From NCBI GenBank assembly GCA_001695595.3, contig MBPM02000026.1:124001-188000 (forward strand): a DNA stretch of 64,000 nucleotides, in the 5' to 3' direction. This stretch comes from Plasmopara viticola. Its lineage: Eukaryota; Oomycota; Peronosporomycetes; Peronosporales; Peronosporaceae. Below, piece by piece: positions 1 to 11,681 of the stretch (position 1 is its first letter; each line of letters starts with the position of its first letter). The notes under the pieces are model-generated. The model did no database searches. It saw only the letters and a list, made by a program, of their open reading frames with translations, and was not told where the DNA came from. Both the position numbers and the translations under genes were made by a program.

Positions 1-1
1 A

Positions 2-1568
2 CGAAACACTGCTGTTGGCATATTTCACACAACAGGCAAAATTACGGAAACGCTTGGGAAGGGTATCGCCATGCTGGCAATGGACGAACAGTATAATGTT
101 CAACGACAGCGTGCGTCATCTCGGCAAATTAAAAAGATTAATGACCTTGGTGATGCAATCGCAGAAGGCAGTAAAGGCCTTGTGGGAGGCGTTTGGGATG
201 GGATCAAGGGCGTTGTAGCTGCACCAGTACGTGGTGCCGAACGCGATGGTGCGGGCGGATTCGTCGTGGGCATGGGTAAAGGCGTCGCGGGTTTAATTGT
301 GAAGCCTACAGCGGGTTTCTTGGACTTGCTTACGAGTCTTTCGCGAGGGGCAAAAACAAGTGCCGAGTCGTTAGACGGGACAGACCGCAACGCGTTTGAT
401 ACCGTGACGCGTTTCCGTTTGCCGCGGCGTATTTGGTACGTCCACGGTAAAGGTGTGAGTTTTTCTTTTTGAGTAACTCTTAATTGCATTTTATTGTAGC
501 TCGGATGGCGTTCTAGTGTCTTTTTCGGAACGAGAAGCTCGAGGTTATGCAGTGTTGCTGCTGACGTCACTAGATGCCACTGACGAGTACTTGACTAGAA
601 ATTAACTCTGATCTTTTTGCAGTGTTTCTAATACTTGTGCTTTTAAAAATGATTTGTACAGCTACGTTTATCATTTGGACTATGGTATTGAGCCACATCG
701 CGGCCTCTTATTGCTCACAGACAAGCGTCTCATATGTATAAGTGGCAAAAATGGACAAAAATTTTGGGAAGTTGCTCTCGACTCTACTTTGGAAATCGTT
801 GTTGAAAATTCGACGCTTAAGATTGGTCAGACCACATCACCGTCTCGAACATACAATATTGAATGCGACAATGAGATCGCGGCGACCAATTTTCGAGTAG
901 CTGTCGAGTCAGCTCGTGTAGATATTTCAGCCACACGATATCTGCTTTTAAATCTCGAAAAGAGCCAAGAAGAGTTTCGGATTACGGGTAATGGACGTTT
1001 ACGAAGTGGAGTTGCAGGTGTCATGAAGAGCGGAGAGGACCGCACAGATTTACATGTGCTAATGGAAAGTGTTCAGGAGACCACAGTCTCTGGACTCACA
1101 AATGACGACTTAAAGTCGCAGCCTCTTCGCTCTGTGCGTGTTGAAGTTTGTCATTTACAAAACAAAGATGCTCACGCTAATGTCCCAAACCGAGCTATCG
1201 ACAAGTTGCTCTCGTTTAGCGTCTTCCAAATTCAAGTTTATGGAGGACCATACCAGTGGACAGTATTTCGTCGATTTAGTGAATTTCGCGCATTGTGTGC
1301 GAATTTAGGAGCTACAGGGTACGAGCTAGGTGGACTTCCGCCCCTTCCACCGCGCACTTTTTTTCTAAGCACGCGAGAACCGGTAGCTAAGTATCGACAG
1401 GACGCTTTAAATATGTTCTTACAAGCGGCAATCATGCATTCCGCCATTAGTCGGAGTGCAGCCATGCTCGACTTTCTTACTCGTGAAGCCCACGAGGTGC
1501 GAGTGAGTCTTCCACCTCTTTCTCCTACAAATGAAAGATCGTCCCAACGTGCTGAAGACTCGCCGTGA
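2..1568 (+). CDS. VPS13-type lipid-transfer protein, C-terminal part, with a terminal PX domain (5' end outside window)
   Basis: This is the 3' end of a VPS13-family bridge-like protein, a family that moves bulk lipid at membrane contact sites. The frame is already open at base 2. Best model: exons 2-435, 500-565 and 623-1568, 481 codons. The first exon encodes the conserved VPS13 C-terminal block (TETLGKGIAMLAMDEQY, then a glycine-rich stretch ending VKPTAGFLDLL). The first intron (436-499, GTACGT...TGTAG) restores the family motif DGVLVSFSEREARG. The second intron removes an in-frame TAA; its donor is uncertain (566 preferred, 554 or 587 possible). Exon 3 has the PH-like strand pattern (RGLLLLTDKRLICIS), then at about 1130-1490 a PX domain with RRFSEF and a proline-rich PPLPPRTFF. 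A PX tail is not part of the animal or yeast protein as I know it; it suggests phosphoinositide-guided endosomal targeting. Convergent with the lipase gene 240 bp downstream. Confidence 0.88.
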
Positions 1569-1807
1569 AACTTGATGCTGTCAAGAAGAAAAGTTAATGT
1601 GAGACCGTCATCATGTGGAGTCAACTCTTAGGCTGATGATCAAAAAGATTTTAGCGTATACACTCTGCGAATTTATAAAGTGCAAGGCCGCTGTTTAGAA
1701 ATATTGTTCATACAAGTCACAGTTGTGGCATCTAATGGGACCGGGTTTATCCGCTTTTAAAGCTCACTTTAAGGTAGCAAGCACTACACACGAACATCCA
1801 TGAGTAA

Positions 1808-4232
1808 TTATTTTTTTAAAATGGAGTCTTGCCGCTCAGCTTGCAGCTGGAGTACTCGTTCATAGTCTGTGCAAAGGTGGTCGAGCAACATGCGCGTTGA
1901 GAGCTCGACTTGACCGAAATTGTCGACTCCAACCTCCACAAATTCCACAACTTCTGTGTCTTGATTGAGTTCGTCTGAAATCGCGATGCCGTTTTCGTCG
2001 TCAGACCTTAGCAAAGGCCCTTGAGCGATCACTCGGTTGAGGTATAGAATGCGACCAGGGGGAAACAGTGGATCGTGACGCAAACTGTTTTCGTCCCCAG
2101 ACAGCTTTGGGTCCTCTTCGTTCACTTTGTCGCATATCTGATCAGCCTCTTTGCTCAAACTTCTTTTAGTATGTTCCGAAAAAACGGCATCCCGTAAATT
2201 GTTTTCAAAGACATTTGCCTCAATTGTGTTGCCACTTTTCAGTCCGGCAATGAACGGCAAGTTTTGTGAAATTGTATTTGCAACATCGTTCAGTTCTTCC
2301 AGGACGATGGCATTTAATGCTACCGTCTCTTCCTTAATCGTGTCCAAGTAGTCTTTTACGTTCGACGTAACAGCTGTGGACGCCTTCGACCTGCAAAAAC
2401 CGCGCAAAAAGAACCAATTAGCTCCCTACACGCCCAAAAGACCAGACTTAGATTCATACACTTGCTCACTAATTTGTGACTTGAGAGACGCGCTTTTCTT
2501 GTCAATGATGTCGTCAATCCGAGAGCGAAAGAGCTGCAGTTGAGTCAATTCTGTCATATCATTGCTTCCTTAATCGGACTATAAATTTCAAAATATTAAC
2601 ACTCACCAGAATGTTTTTCACTCCTGGGCAAGATTTTCGATGGTGTCCTATGAAATACCTCCCGCAATATCACCAACACGCGCTCCAGCTCCTCCGGCTT
2701 GGTGACAGCAGCCGACAAACGTTCTAGAGCAAGAACGCTACTATTGATGCGTTTCCACCAAAACGAATCGTCTGTTTGATTGTTTCGCCATGTCAGTAAA
2801 AAACTTGGATTGAAACAAATGCATAGAGCCTTATACCTTTCTTTACGTCGTCGAGTTTCAAAAGATCCTTAACAAATGAAACGTGCTTTAACGAAAGTTT
2901 GTCCGGATAGAAAATTGAAAAAGCAGCGTCCAGCTTGCCACCCAATAAGGCATCAACCTCGTTAGTAAATTCCCTTATATTATTGGAAGCAAGCTGCAGT
3001 CAAGCACAATTAGTGTTTTGTCAAAACATTTTACCAAACTCTACACCGATCAGGCAATCACAAAATTAGCACACCTTTTTAACCTCGTCCAATTTTGCTG
3101 ATGCATCACTAGTACGCTGTTTCAGCTGCAGAAATTCCATCTTTCGTAGCGATCTCTGCAGACCTTCCAGCTTCGCACGTTGCTGTTTCTCTATTGCAAG
3201 CTTCTGCTTATGAACCTCCTCCGTTAGCATGACGCGCAGAGCTTTTCGCCAATCAAAATGTTGAATTTCCGTTTGCAATTGCACGAGCGAATGTTGATGT
3301 AGCCGCGGCACGCAATCGTACCCATTGACAACCGAAGTAATGAGGTCGTAACTGCCAATAGCAAGCTCCCGCGTCACACACGCTGGCGTACCAAAAGTAT
3401 AGCAGTGGATACCCGAGAATTGTTCCTGTAGCTGCATGGCACTCAGTGCTGCGACTGCTGCTCCTAAACTATGACCTGTCGCAACTACTTTGTAATCGGG
3501 ATATTTTTTCGATAGTTTCTGGAGGTCGTCGCGTATGTGGCGCACTAGCCACGTTGCTGCATGCACCATACCACGATGTGCTTGGCCCTCTTGAAATGGC
3601 TCATTTTGCAAGCACAGATCAGTACAAAAATCCAAGAGCGACGCTGTGCCACGCACCACTAGCACGAGTTCGCGATGTTCATGATCCGCCAAGATGACGC
3701 ACTTGGGAGACACGACGCCGCCTGGGTGTGCTCTTAGCACTTGAGCTTGCGCAATGCCGGCCTCTTTACAGAAACCAGCAATCGAGGACGCGTATACAGC
3801 GTCACACACACGCACGTACCGCAGCAGCTTGAGTAACAATTCCTATAAACATTGCAACCTTTGGCGTTGATACAGCTCCATCCAGTAGCAAAACATGCGA
3901 CTCTGCTATTTCAGTACCTTGTCCATCACCGCACACTTTTTGTGAGTCTCATTTAGAACCCTATTGGCACGCTGTTGCGTTTTGTATTGAGCTAAGACAG
4001 ATAGGCCGACCAGCCAATCCGACGCGCTCCAATTCTTTAGAGCAGGACTTTGACGCAGCAGCCCTAGGCTTTCAGACAACACCTTTAGCGCTGGTAGCAC
4101 TTCTACGGACAATTCTTTTGCCGTTGCACACAATCGCTTGCCAAAAATTTCATCCAGATCCAATAGCTTTGAAGCACTAGACGTGGTCCTGTGGTAATTT
4201 AGCAGCCCACTTCGCACTCGCCCTCGCAGCAT
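1808..4232 (-). CDS. Class-3 lipase, sn1-diacylglycerol-lipase-like, six exons, 696 aa
   Basis: A serine hydrolase of the lipase class 3 family, expected to cleave acyl chains from diacylglycerol or related lipids. Model on the minus strand: exons 4232-3918, 3842-3075, 2993-2837, 2771-2607, 2550-2448 and 2390-1808. The introns are 75, 81, 65, 56 and 57 nt, and the spliced length of 2091 nt is an exact codon multiple. Exon 2 has the nucleophile elbow TGHSLGAA (Ser near residue 230) and the acid in VVNGYDCVPRL. The last exon carries LFPPGRILYL and LSTRMLLDHL, which match the diacylglycerol-lipase C-terminus and supply the catalytic His. Between the acid and the His lies an insert of about 350 residues, mostly charged and helical, so the lipase fold is split. 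I see no multi-pass N-terminal membrane region like that of animal DAGL. The start is the first ATG of exon 1; a farther upstream exon is possible. The last donor (GTCTGG) is weak but is the only phase-compatible one I found. Confidence 0.85.
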
Positions 4233-4398
4233 TTTCTTCGATTCAAGTGCGTACACTTACACCATAGCGCTGTATTTCAACGAATCAGTAACTTGACTAT
4301 CGATGATTGGAAGAAAACAAGGCTAGAAGAAAAGAAGACGACTTCACCGACTCGACTTCCGCTCCTGAGTCCCGTGGTTAGCCCACCTAGTACCGGCA
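4233..4398. promoter_or_regulatory. Divergent lipase/Rab21 promoter region
   Basis: Only 166 bp separate the start codons of the lipase (minus strand) and Rab21 (plus strand), so both 5' UTRs and promoters must lie here. I see no TATA box. The segment before the Rab start is purine-rich (repeated GAAGAAAA), typical of a 5' leader. Shared regulation of the two membrane-lipid and traffic genes is an inference from spacing alone. Confidence 0.5.
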
Positions 4399-5282
4399 AT
4401 GGGCGAGCGCTCTACCAGAAAATTCAAGGTCGTCTTATTAGGAGAAGGCAAGTGGTTCTTTTTTTTTTTCGTTTTTTCCTGTCCTTCCCCTGTTTAACGC
4501 TTTTTTTTCCCGCAGGCCGCGTGGGCAAGACGTCCATCCTATTGCGTTATATCAAGGGCGAATATAACGAAAAGCAGGTGTCGACACTGCAGGCTTCGTA
4601 CCTGGACAAACGGCTTCTTGTAGACAACCGTCGCGTAGCGCTTTCACTTTGGGATACGGCGGGGCAGGAACGCTTTCATGCGTTAGGACCCATCTACTAC
4701 CGGGACGCCGATAGTGCGCTGCTCGTGTATGATATCACAGACGCCGAGTCTTTTCGGAAAGTTCGCACGTGGGTGCGTGAGCTGCGACGCATTGTAGGTG
4801 ACGACATTTCGATCTGTATCGCCGGTAACAAGAGCGATTTGCACCGCAATCGCAAGGTGCCAGTGGACGAAGCCAAGCGTTACGCTGATTCAGTGGGTGC
4901 CGCGCATTTTGACACGTCTGCTAAGCTCAATCGGGGTCTGGAGGATGTGTTTGTCGAGCTCACACGCCGCATGTTGAGTCGCACGGGCGTCAAGAAGAAG
5001 AAAGGCAGCGCGTTAATTGCCGACGACGAGGACGACGAGCCATTGGTAAAACCTCCAAGTAGCAAGGCACGATCACAGCCCCAGTCACAGAAAGTGCAGA
5101 CACAAGCGGAGGTGAGCAGGACAGAGGAAGCGCCGAGATGTCGCGGTGGAGGACGAGGACATCCCATTCAGATTGTCGAGGACAATGATACTTTTACTCC
5201 TGGGGCGTCGAAAAGTGGCGGCTTAAGAGTAAGAGGAGCTACGCATGTGGACGCGGGCAAAGCCAAGAGCGGCTGTTGTTGA
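4399..5282 (+). CDS. RAB21: Rab21-type small GTPase, two exons, 271 aa
   Basis: An early-endosome Rab GTPase of the Rab5/Rab21 group, which cycles between GDP and GTP forms on endosomal membranes. Exons are 4399-4447 and 4516-5282; the intron (4448-4515, 68 nt) begins GCAAGT and ends CCGCAG. Splicing there gives KVVLLGEGRVGKTS, a perfect P-loop at residues 15-22; no GT donor nearby gives a proper frame. Other signatures are STLQASYLDKR (Rab21-like switch I), WDTAGQERFHALGPIYYRD (switch II), GNKSD and TSAK (guanine specificity). The protein ends SGCC, a geranylgeranylation signal. It is about 45 residues longer than human Rab21, because of an acidic, Ser/Lys-rich hypervariable tail (KKKKGSALIADDEDDE onward). 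A longer open frame starting at 4293 reads through the intron in the wrong frame and is not the real N-terminus. Confidence 0.93.
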
Positions 5283-8200
5283 TTGAAGATCTTTATCTTG
5301 AAACGAGACGCAAGACTAGGAATCAAACAAGACAATGGGCAATGCAAACACAAACAAGAATACATGTTGCTTTTTCACGGAATGCTAGTTGTGTTTTGCG
5401 ATTATTTGGTTGTTTTGTGGGTATATGAAGATAAGCCCATTGCATTATTTCGCGATACGAGACCAAAGTTACAGATGTCAAATTAGGTCAGAATCTTAGT
5501 AGCTGGACGGTTTAGGATATTAGACTGCTACAATAGGTTTTGGACTAAGCGGCAAGACCTACACAAAGTGTGGAAGGGTATCGACAGCTTGACCACGTCG
5601 ATCGGACAATTCCGCCAAAGAAGTGCAGCCTGATGCGAGAATATGAAAGACTAACATTTCACGAAAAAACACCGTAAGACAACCATGTCTGATCATTAGT
5701 TATGACGCGTACACGACATCCAAGGAAAACTAGAAACAGCTTCTAAATCGAAGATAACAAATAGAATAGCTTCTAGCTTCGACAACATTAAAACAAAAAA
5801 TGGAAAGATTTCAAAACCAGCTCGTCTCATATTTCAGGTGTTCCATAACTCGCATTTCGGATGTAGTCTCATCCACAAACCTATCCGGCTCTTCAAAAAG
5901 CTGCAATTGTGTCAATTAATTTGATACAGTATTATCTCTTTGGTCCCACCTATGATATTAAGATTGATTTTACCTTTCGAGCAGAAATCAACTCCAGTTC
6001 GGAAATGTTGTATGCGTGTCGGTATAGATACCGGTAGGGTGCGGCAATGCACCAAATCCATTTTTTTAAGGCTCTTCAAGACAAAAGCTTGGCTATGTAA
6101 GACGCTTCATTGCACCCCCACTTTCACAAAGGACGTACGAGTTTTATATAGTTGTTTGACTTTTCTTTACGTGGGTGGTGAGCCTTAAGAAGTCCACCAA
6201 CTAGTTAGGCACGCAAAAGAGTAAGTCTATGATATCTTTCACTGCACCATGGCGAGACCGCACGGTGCGCCTATCGTTTCTTCTTAATAAGTGGTCTTCA
6301 TGAAAGGGTGATGCATATGACGACAAGCATTGCGGGCCTTTTGGCAAATAATGACCTGTTTATAGACCCGCAAGGGCTGCACAAAAAGCTCAGACTACCA
6401 ACAGCGATGTTAAAACAGCCTATTCACCGAAAATACACTTCGAAAGGTGTTAAACTTGTCATCAGACTTTCCAGCTCTGCGAGAAGCCTCACCCAAAAGA
6501 CTAGGAATGTTTGGCAACACTCGGCTTTAAATGCCGTCGCTCAAAAAAGTGACATTGGGGGCCAAAAAAAGATTGAGGTCGAAGGCAAATTATTTTTAGT
6601 ACATCTCACGAGTAGGTCTAGTGGCGAGCATGCCAGTTGACTCGTCAACATCCAGCGTCGATGCATGTTGTCGTCCAAGAGGTCCGCTCGTTCTGAGCAT
6701 CGGGTCCAACGTAGAAGAGGAGGAGTTAACACGGGTTGTGGTGTTGATCAGCACGCATATCTTGATCCCACGCCGCATATATATATATTGGTAGGCTGCT
6801 TTTGCGTGGTATCTACAGAAGAATTGTGATTCAATTGCGCCATTACTTCAGCGCGATATTTCGGCGTGCAGTCATTTATTATCTTAGACAATTTTACCCG
6901 GCGTCGTAAGAAGCCAAAAGATAAGGGTGAGTTTTAACTGGGTATGGAAATGCCTTTAGGTAACACACGGCTTAATCAAATGGCCGGGTGAGCCTTTAGA
7001 ATATTTCAACTCTGATACAACCGCATCGAATGAGATACTCTAAGTCGTTGAAAGTTAACGAACAATGTGCTTCATTGTTGGATAAGAGACAATATTTTTC
7101 CGACTGTAACCAAATACGAAGCCAAGAGTGAGTTTTGTACGCAAGTATAAAAAGCCACTTCCACCATGCTTAGACGTGCGACCAAATACCGTGGCCTAAG
7201 ATCGCAACGGCCCCCAAGAGTTTTCTAAAGTAGGAAATTGTGCGAAATAACAAGAAGTTTTTGGAATCTTGAATGCATCTCTTCTTGCCAGTGCTTTTTA
7301 CATGGAGATGCCGCTGGCTTTGGCAGTCCAGAAATTTAGGGAAGGCCGGTCTCGCATCAGCCTTATACTTTCTTCATATGGATCACCATTTTTTGCGCGT
7401 TGAATGTATTGCTTTTGTGGTCGGCCCAGGCGGTCAGGCCGCGATTTCTTCGAAGTTATTTAAGTCTCACGAGAAGATTTACTCTTTTGACCACGCGACC
7501 CATCACCTTTTAACACCGCTTGCCTCAACGCAATGCTTCGAGCTACATCGGAACTTGTTTTACTACGTAATATACTCCAGGCTAAGTCACGTACTCAGAC
7601 CTCAGCCGTATGTTCAAGATGATAAATACTACGGACTTATCAGTATTATTCTTACCAGCAAGGCTGGGTTTAGCGACAGCACTATGATTAGATGCTGAGA
7701 CGCCCCAGGACGCTATAAAATATGTAGACTTGACGATCGTTGTACATGCAAAGAAGACCCACTCGAAGTATAGAGCGCGTCGAAATTGTCTTGCGAAGAT
7801 CGATTGTGTACGAAGGTCCATGCCTTTTTAGGACCGCGATTAAATGATGCTTACTTTTGGTTATAACACTAGACATACCCTTAGTAGTGTTTACTTTCTC
7901 ATTCCTTTGATAATGACACTTTCATGCTATCTGGAGATTTCTTTTGTTTAGCCCAGGCAAAAGCAATCGCTTTCTCTGCCCTGTCGATTATTCAAGCCAG
8001 ATTTTATGTCAGAGCAGCCATGAGTAAACATTATTTAAATTGCGCCTAAGCGAAACCCTAAAAAATATTTGCTGTAGCAGTGGAGAGTCTTGTAATTGCA
8101 CAAATTACTTCTATAGCACGCAATAAAGCGAGCTAATCGCTGTCAGAGGTAAATTTAACTCGCTAATCCAAAGTAAAAAAAAGCAGTGCAAAATAGAACG

Positions 8201-11200
8201 CGCACCAAGCGACACGTCCAAATTTGAAGTGGATCTTTGTCAAATTCCATTGCACCTAAATGATATCATAAGCATTTATTTGTTACCCCTATGCATTGTG
8301 CTTTTAGGAACAAGTATTCGGTGACGATTGCGGTACCGCTCCTTATTCATTTTTCGCCATCTCAGCAAAAGAGAGAAAAGATCGCAAATTTTTCTCGTGT
8401 AAGTGGAGACAGTCTGATTTGAATTGAATTCGGGCATCACCCTTTTATCCTGTAGTAATTTACGTAACGGGTCTCATTAGATTTCTTAGTAAAGAGTATA
8501 ACGAGTCCGTTCAAATTCCTAGCAAGCGCAACTTATGCTACTTTTAAGGCAAATACAACACAATTATGCCTTTAACAAGGAATACAATGCCTCGAAAGGT
8601 ATTCCATCTAAAAAACAATTATCAATTCGATATCACAACTCATTTTTGAAAGCATAATGATCAACAATGCTCAGACTAATATTGCTGTTCCCTTCACCAT
8701 AAATGAGGGACCATCGGTAATCAGGTGGCTAAATTGGACCGACTAATAAATATCACCCGGAACCAAAAAATATCAGAATATCAGGTAGTGTGCCAACTTG
8801 ATGATAATATTACAACGAATCAAATGACTGCTAACGCGAAAGAGTTCTGGGGGGATATTGCTCAACAAGACCTATTTTGTTGTTCGCATGCTCGGTTGGT
8901 ACGCTACTGGACTAAATCCATTACAATCGTTTTTCCGTTTTTGTGCCTTTAATCAGAGAAAAAAGCTGTTGGTAATCCATTTCCGGTCAGTGAGTACAAA
9001 CCAATCGATGGACTTAACGTCCATTGAGGACAAAGGATGGTGCTGCCAAACACGTGATTTTTGCAAAAATGAGTATTTCTCAAACAGCAAATATATGCAG
9101 CTTTGTAACCTTTGAAAATCAATTAATTTTAAACCTGTAGTTACTAATTGATTGATGTAATTTAAAATATTTACTACGAATAAATTACTTCGCAAGTGCG
9201 ATCGACTGGATTTATAAAATGTCGCTCTCAGAATCAAAAAGCTAAATGTGTTTTTGCTGAATGAATTTTCATAATTGTTGAAGTGAGATGTGTTAATCTG
9301 CAGGCTCGCCAGAGCATTTTTTAAATTTACGCTTGATCCTAAAAAGTTGAATCGGTATCTATACGCTTGATCCGGGTCAAGTAAATCTGTTTTAAAGGCA
9401 TTAAAAGCAATTTTACTACAATTACAATCGATTTTGCTCGTAATTATTGTAGTCTGTATACATTTGCCGAGGAAAATCATTAAAAAATAAACCTTCCGAT
9501 TTTTCTAATTGACGGTCTTTAAACAAGACCGACTCTCTTTCAGATGTCGCTTGTTTGAAAACCTATAGATATCACCTTAGTGGAGTAAAATCTTTCAAAA
9601 GTAGCTGCAGATCGTGTTTAAAATTTTCTTTTAGAAAAAGTATATATGCAGAATATAACGTCATTATCTTGTCAAAAGCAAAATAACAACGAGCTTTTAT
9701 ATTGTTGAAAGTCCTTTGTGACTTCCCCGCGTGACGAATTGGCGAAAAAAAAATCTCTCAAACTTCTTATTGCTGGAAATCATAAATGATAACAAGTTGA
9801 AAAGCATTTCTTTCTCCTTAATAGCATCAACCGTTGAATGAGTTTCGAGATCACGAATCGTCACAAAACTTTGTTTTTATTTGATGTAGTCGTACAACCC
9901 TTGATCAGGACTGGGGGATGTAATGTGCAAATGGCTGTAGACGTCAGTAGACTCTTTCAGTATATATTTTTATTTGAATTACTCAAAAAGATTGGACCAG
10001 TAACTATCACTCGGAGAAGCTACTGGATACTAAGCTATGAGTTCACCTCGAAAAACTTTCTTGAAAATACTCTAAGGATCATATTATTAAATTAAGAATT
10101 GAACTCATATTGTACGACAATCCTTCTGTTATATCAAGACTGTTTTTTAGAATAACACCGAATAATTTTGTTTTATTCCTGTACAATATATTGGACTATC
10201 TTGGCTTCTTTGACTATCTCGTATTGGTATTGGGATTGCGATATAACAAGCGGTATAATTTAAACTTCAGATTTTTATGCTTCAGGAAATATATTGCGGC
10301 TTGTTATCACTCAGTTGACTAAAATATCTTGATCATATTACACATGGAGCTGCAATTGCAAGTAAGGCATTAGTGGTAAATTTGGGCAGAAATATTTTGT
10401 GTATAACATTGTACACAAGATATTTCTGCTCAAATTTAGGGCCATTCAGACAGCTGCACAAATAATTCTTACATCTATTGGAACATTGTATTCACTTACA
10501 GTCTCTGATAATATCATTGGGACAGTAATGAAATCTTAATTGCACTGTCGGCATCTGAATTCTTAGATGGAACATTGCGCACAGCCACACAGCCAAATAT
10601 GACACTTCTCGGAAATTTGTCGTCACTTGAGTTAGAAGACCCCTAACTAAAACAATCAATTGCTGCACAAACAAACATCACATCGGTTGAAACGCCATTT
10701 CATTGACTGTGTCTGAATCTTATCTAACGTTATCGATAGCTTTGTAACCAAACATTACATATTTTGTGAGGCTTTCCTTACTCACGCTGGGGCTATCAGT
10801 GAAAAACTAAGCGCTAGCAATCGCTTTACCAAATATCACATCGATCGGAGCTTGAGCGAGTCTGACGGCTACATTAATCAATGAAACACTTTAAACAGCT
10901 GCTCAGCCTAACATCACATCTCTTGGATCGCTAACTAGTTAACCAAGTAGCGGGTCAATAACTTTAAGTAGTAATGCAAGCGGTCAATGATACAAATTTA
11001 CAGATACAACATCAAATTGTGTTGTTTTTGAATAGGGATGCTTATTTTAAACATTTATAGCAAATAATTAACTTTTCCAAACAGTTGAAGCATGAAAAAT
11101 GACAACAAGTTCATCGAAAGCAATATCCGAGAATTTATCTTATTGCTACAAGCTAAATGGGGACACTGAACGCTGCAATGCAGCGCAATATCGCACCGAT

Positions 11201-11334
11201 TGGAGTCTAACATTACCGATTTTGCTTGTGATAACACACGAAAACTCTCCATTTTCAAAAAGTAATTTTGATCATTTTCGACAAATACTTTCGATTGATC
11301 ATTAAGAACGGTGGTGAGAACACAAAACTTTGAG
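5283..11334. other. Gene-poor AT-rich stretch
   Basis: I see no convincing gene. Open frames are short and lack recognisable motifs. The longest, on the minus strand at 9480-8953 (175 codons with an ATG), has low-complexity AT-driven composition (many N, S, F, L) and no domain I know; I rate it a chance frame. A short (AT)n run lies near 6778-6788. The hairpin at 10377-10438 is listed separately. Confidence 0.6.
10377..10438. repeat. Near-perfect 27-bp inverted repeat (hairpin)
   Basis: Left arm 10377-10403 and right arm 10412-10438 are inverted copies differing at two positions, both of which would form G-U pairs in RNA. The loop is 8 nt (10404-10411). It is isolated in the desert, with no neighbouring gene. 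It could be a snap-back remnant of a small element or give a small-RNA hairpin; the sequence alone does not decide. Confidence 0.75.
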
Positions 11335-11681
11335 TCTATTACAAGCCATAGACCGACCCTGTGGCTCGAGCGGTTATCCGTTCGACCCAGGACCGGGAGG
11401 TACCTGGTTCGATACCCATAGGATCTGAAATAAGGAAGCCAGAGATAGGACATTAAAGTGAACGATCCATCACACCCGAGTGTGTGACTGCCCTACCAAA
11501 ACGCGCCCGATTGGGTAGTTTGGGTGGGGGACGCCCCACTGACCGAAAGAGCCCCATAGTGTAATGAGAAATACGGATTCCGGTCCCAATATGGGTCGGA
11601 TTGCTGTCAGGATCCCGCGATAGAGACAGCTTAGTCCTAGCGCGTGCGTTCCGGTAGCTTAAATCTCTATTACAAGCCATA
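11335..11681 (+). mobile_element. tRNA-derived SINE, 315 bp, with perfect 16-bp target-site duplication
   Basis: The element spans 11351-11665 and is flanked by identical 16-mers TCTATTACAAGCCATA at 11335-11350 and 11666-11681. The first 75 bp form a tRNA-like head: a pol III A box TGGCTCGAGCGG at 11362-11373 and a B box GGTTCGATACC at 11406-11416, 44 bp apart start to start. The remaining ~240 bp is a non-tRNA, GC-richer body of unknown origin with no coding capacity I recognise. Boxes at the 5' end plus a long direct duplication are the hallmarks of a SINE inserted by target-primed reverse transcription. tRNA-related SINEs are known from Phytophthora; which family this is I cannot tell. The intact duplication argues for a young insertion. 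Confidence 0.87.

Noticed and set aside
4293..4515. Apparent long N-terminus of the Rab protein from an ATG at 4293
   Set aside because: It is in a different frame from the true first exon and reads through the intron; the real P-loop exon starts at 4399.
8953..9480. 175-codon minus-strand frame with an ATG
   Set aside because: AT-driven composition, no motif, no promoter or homologous context; chance frame is more likely.
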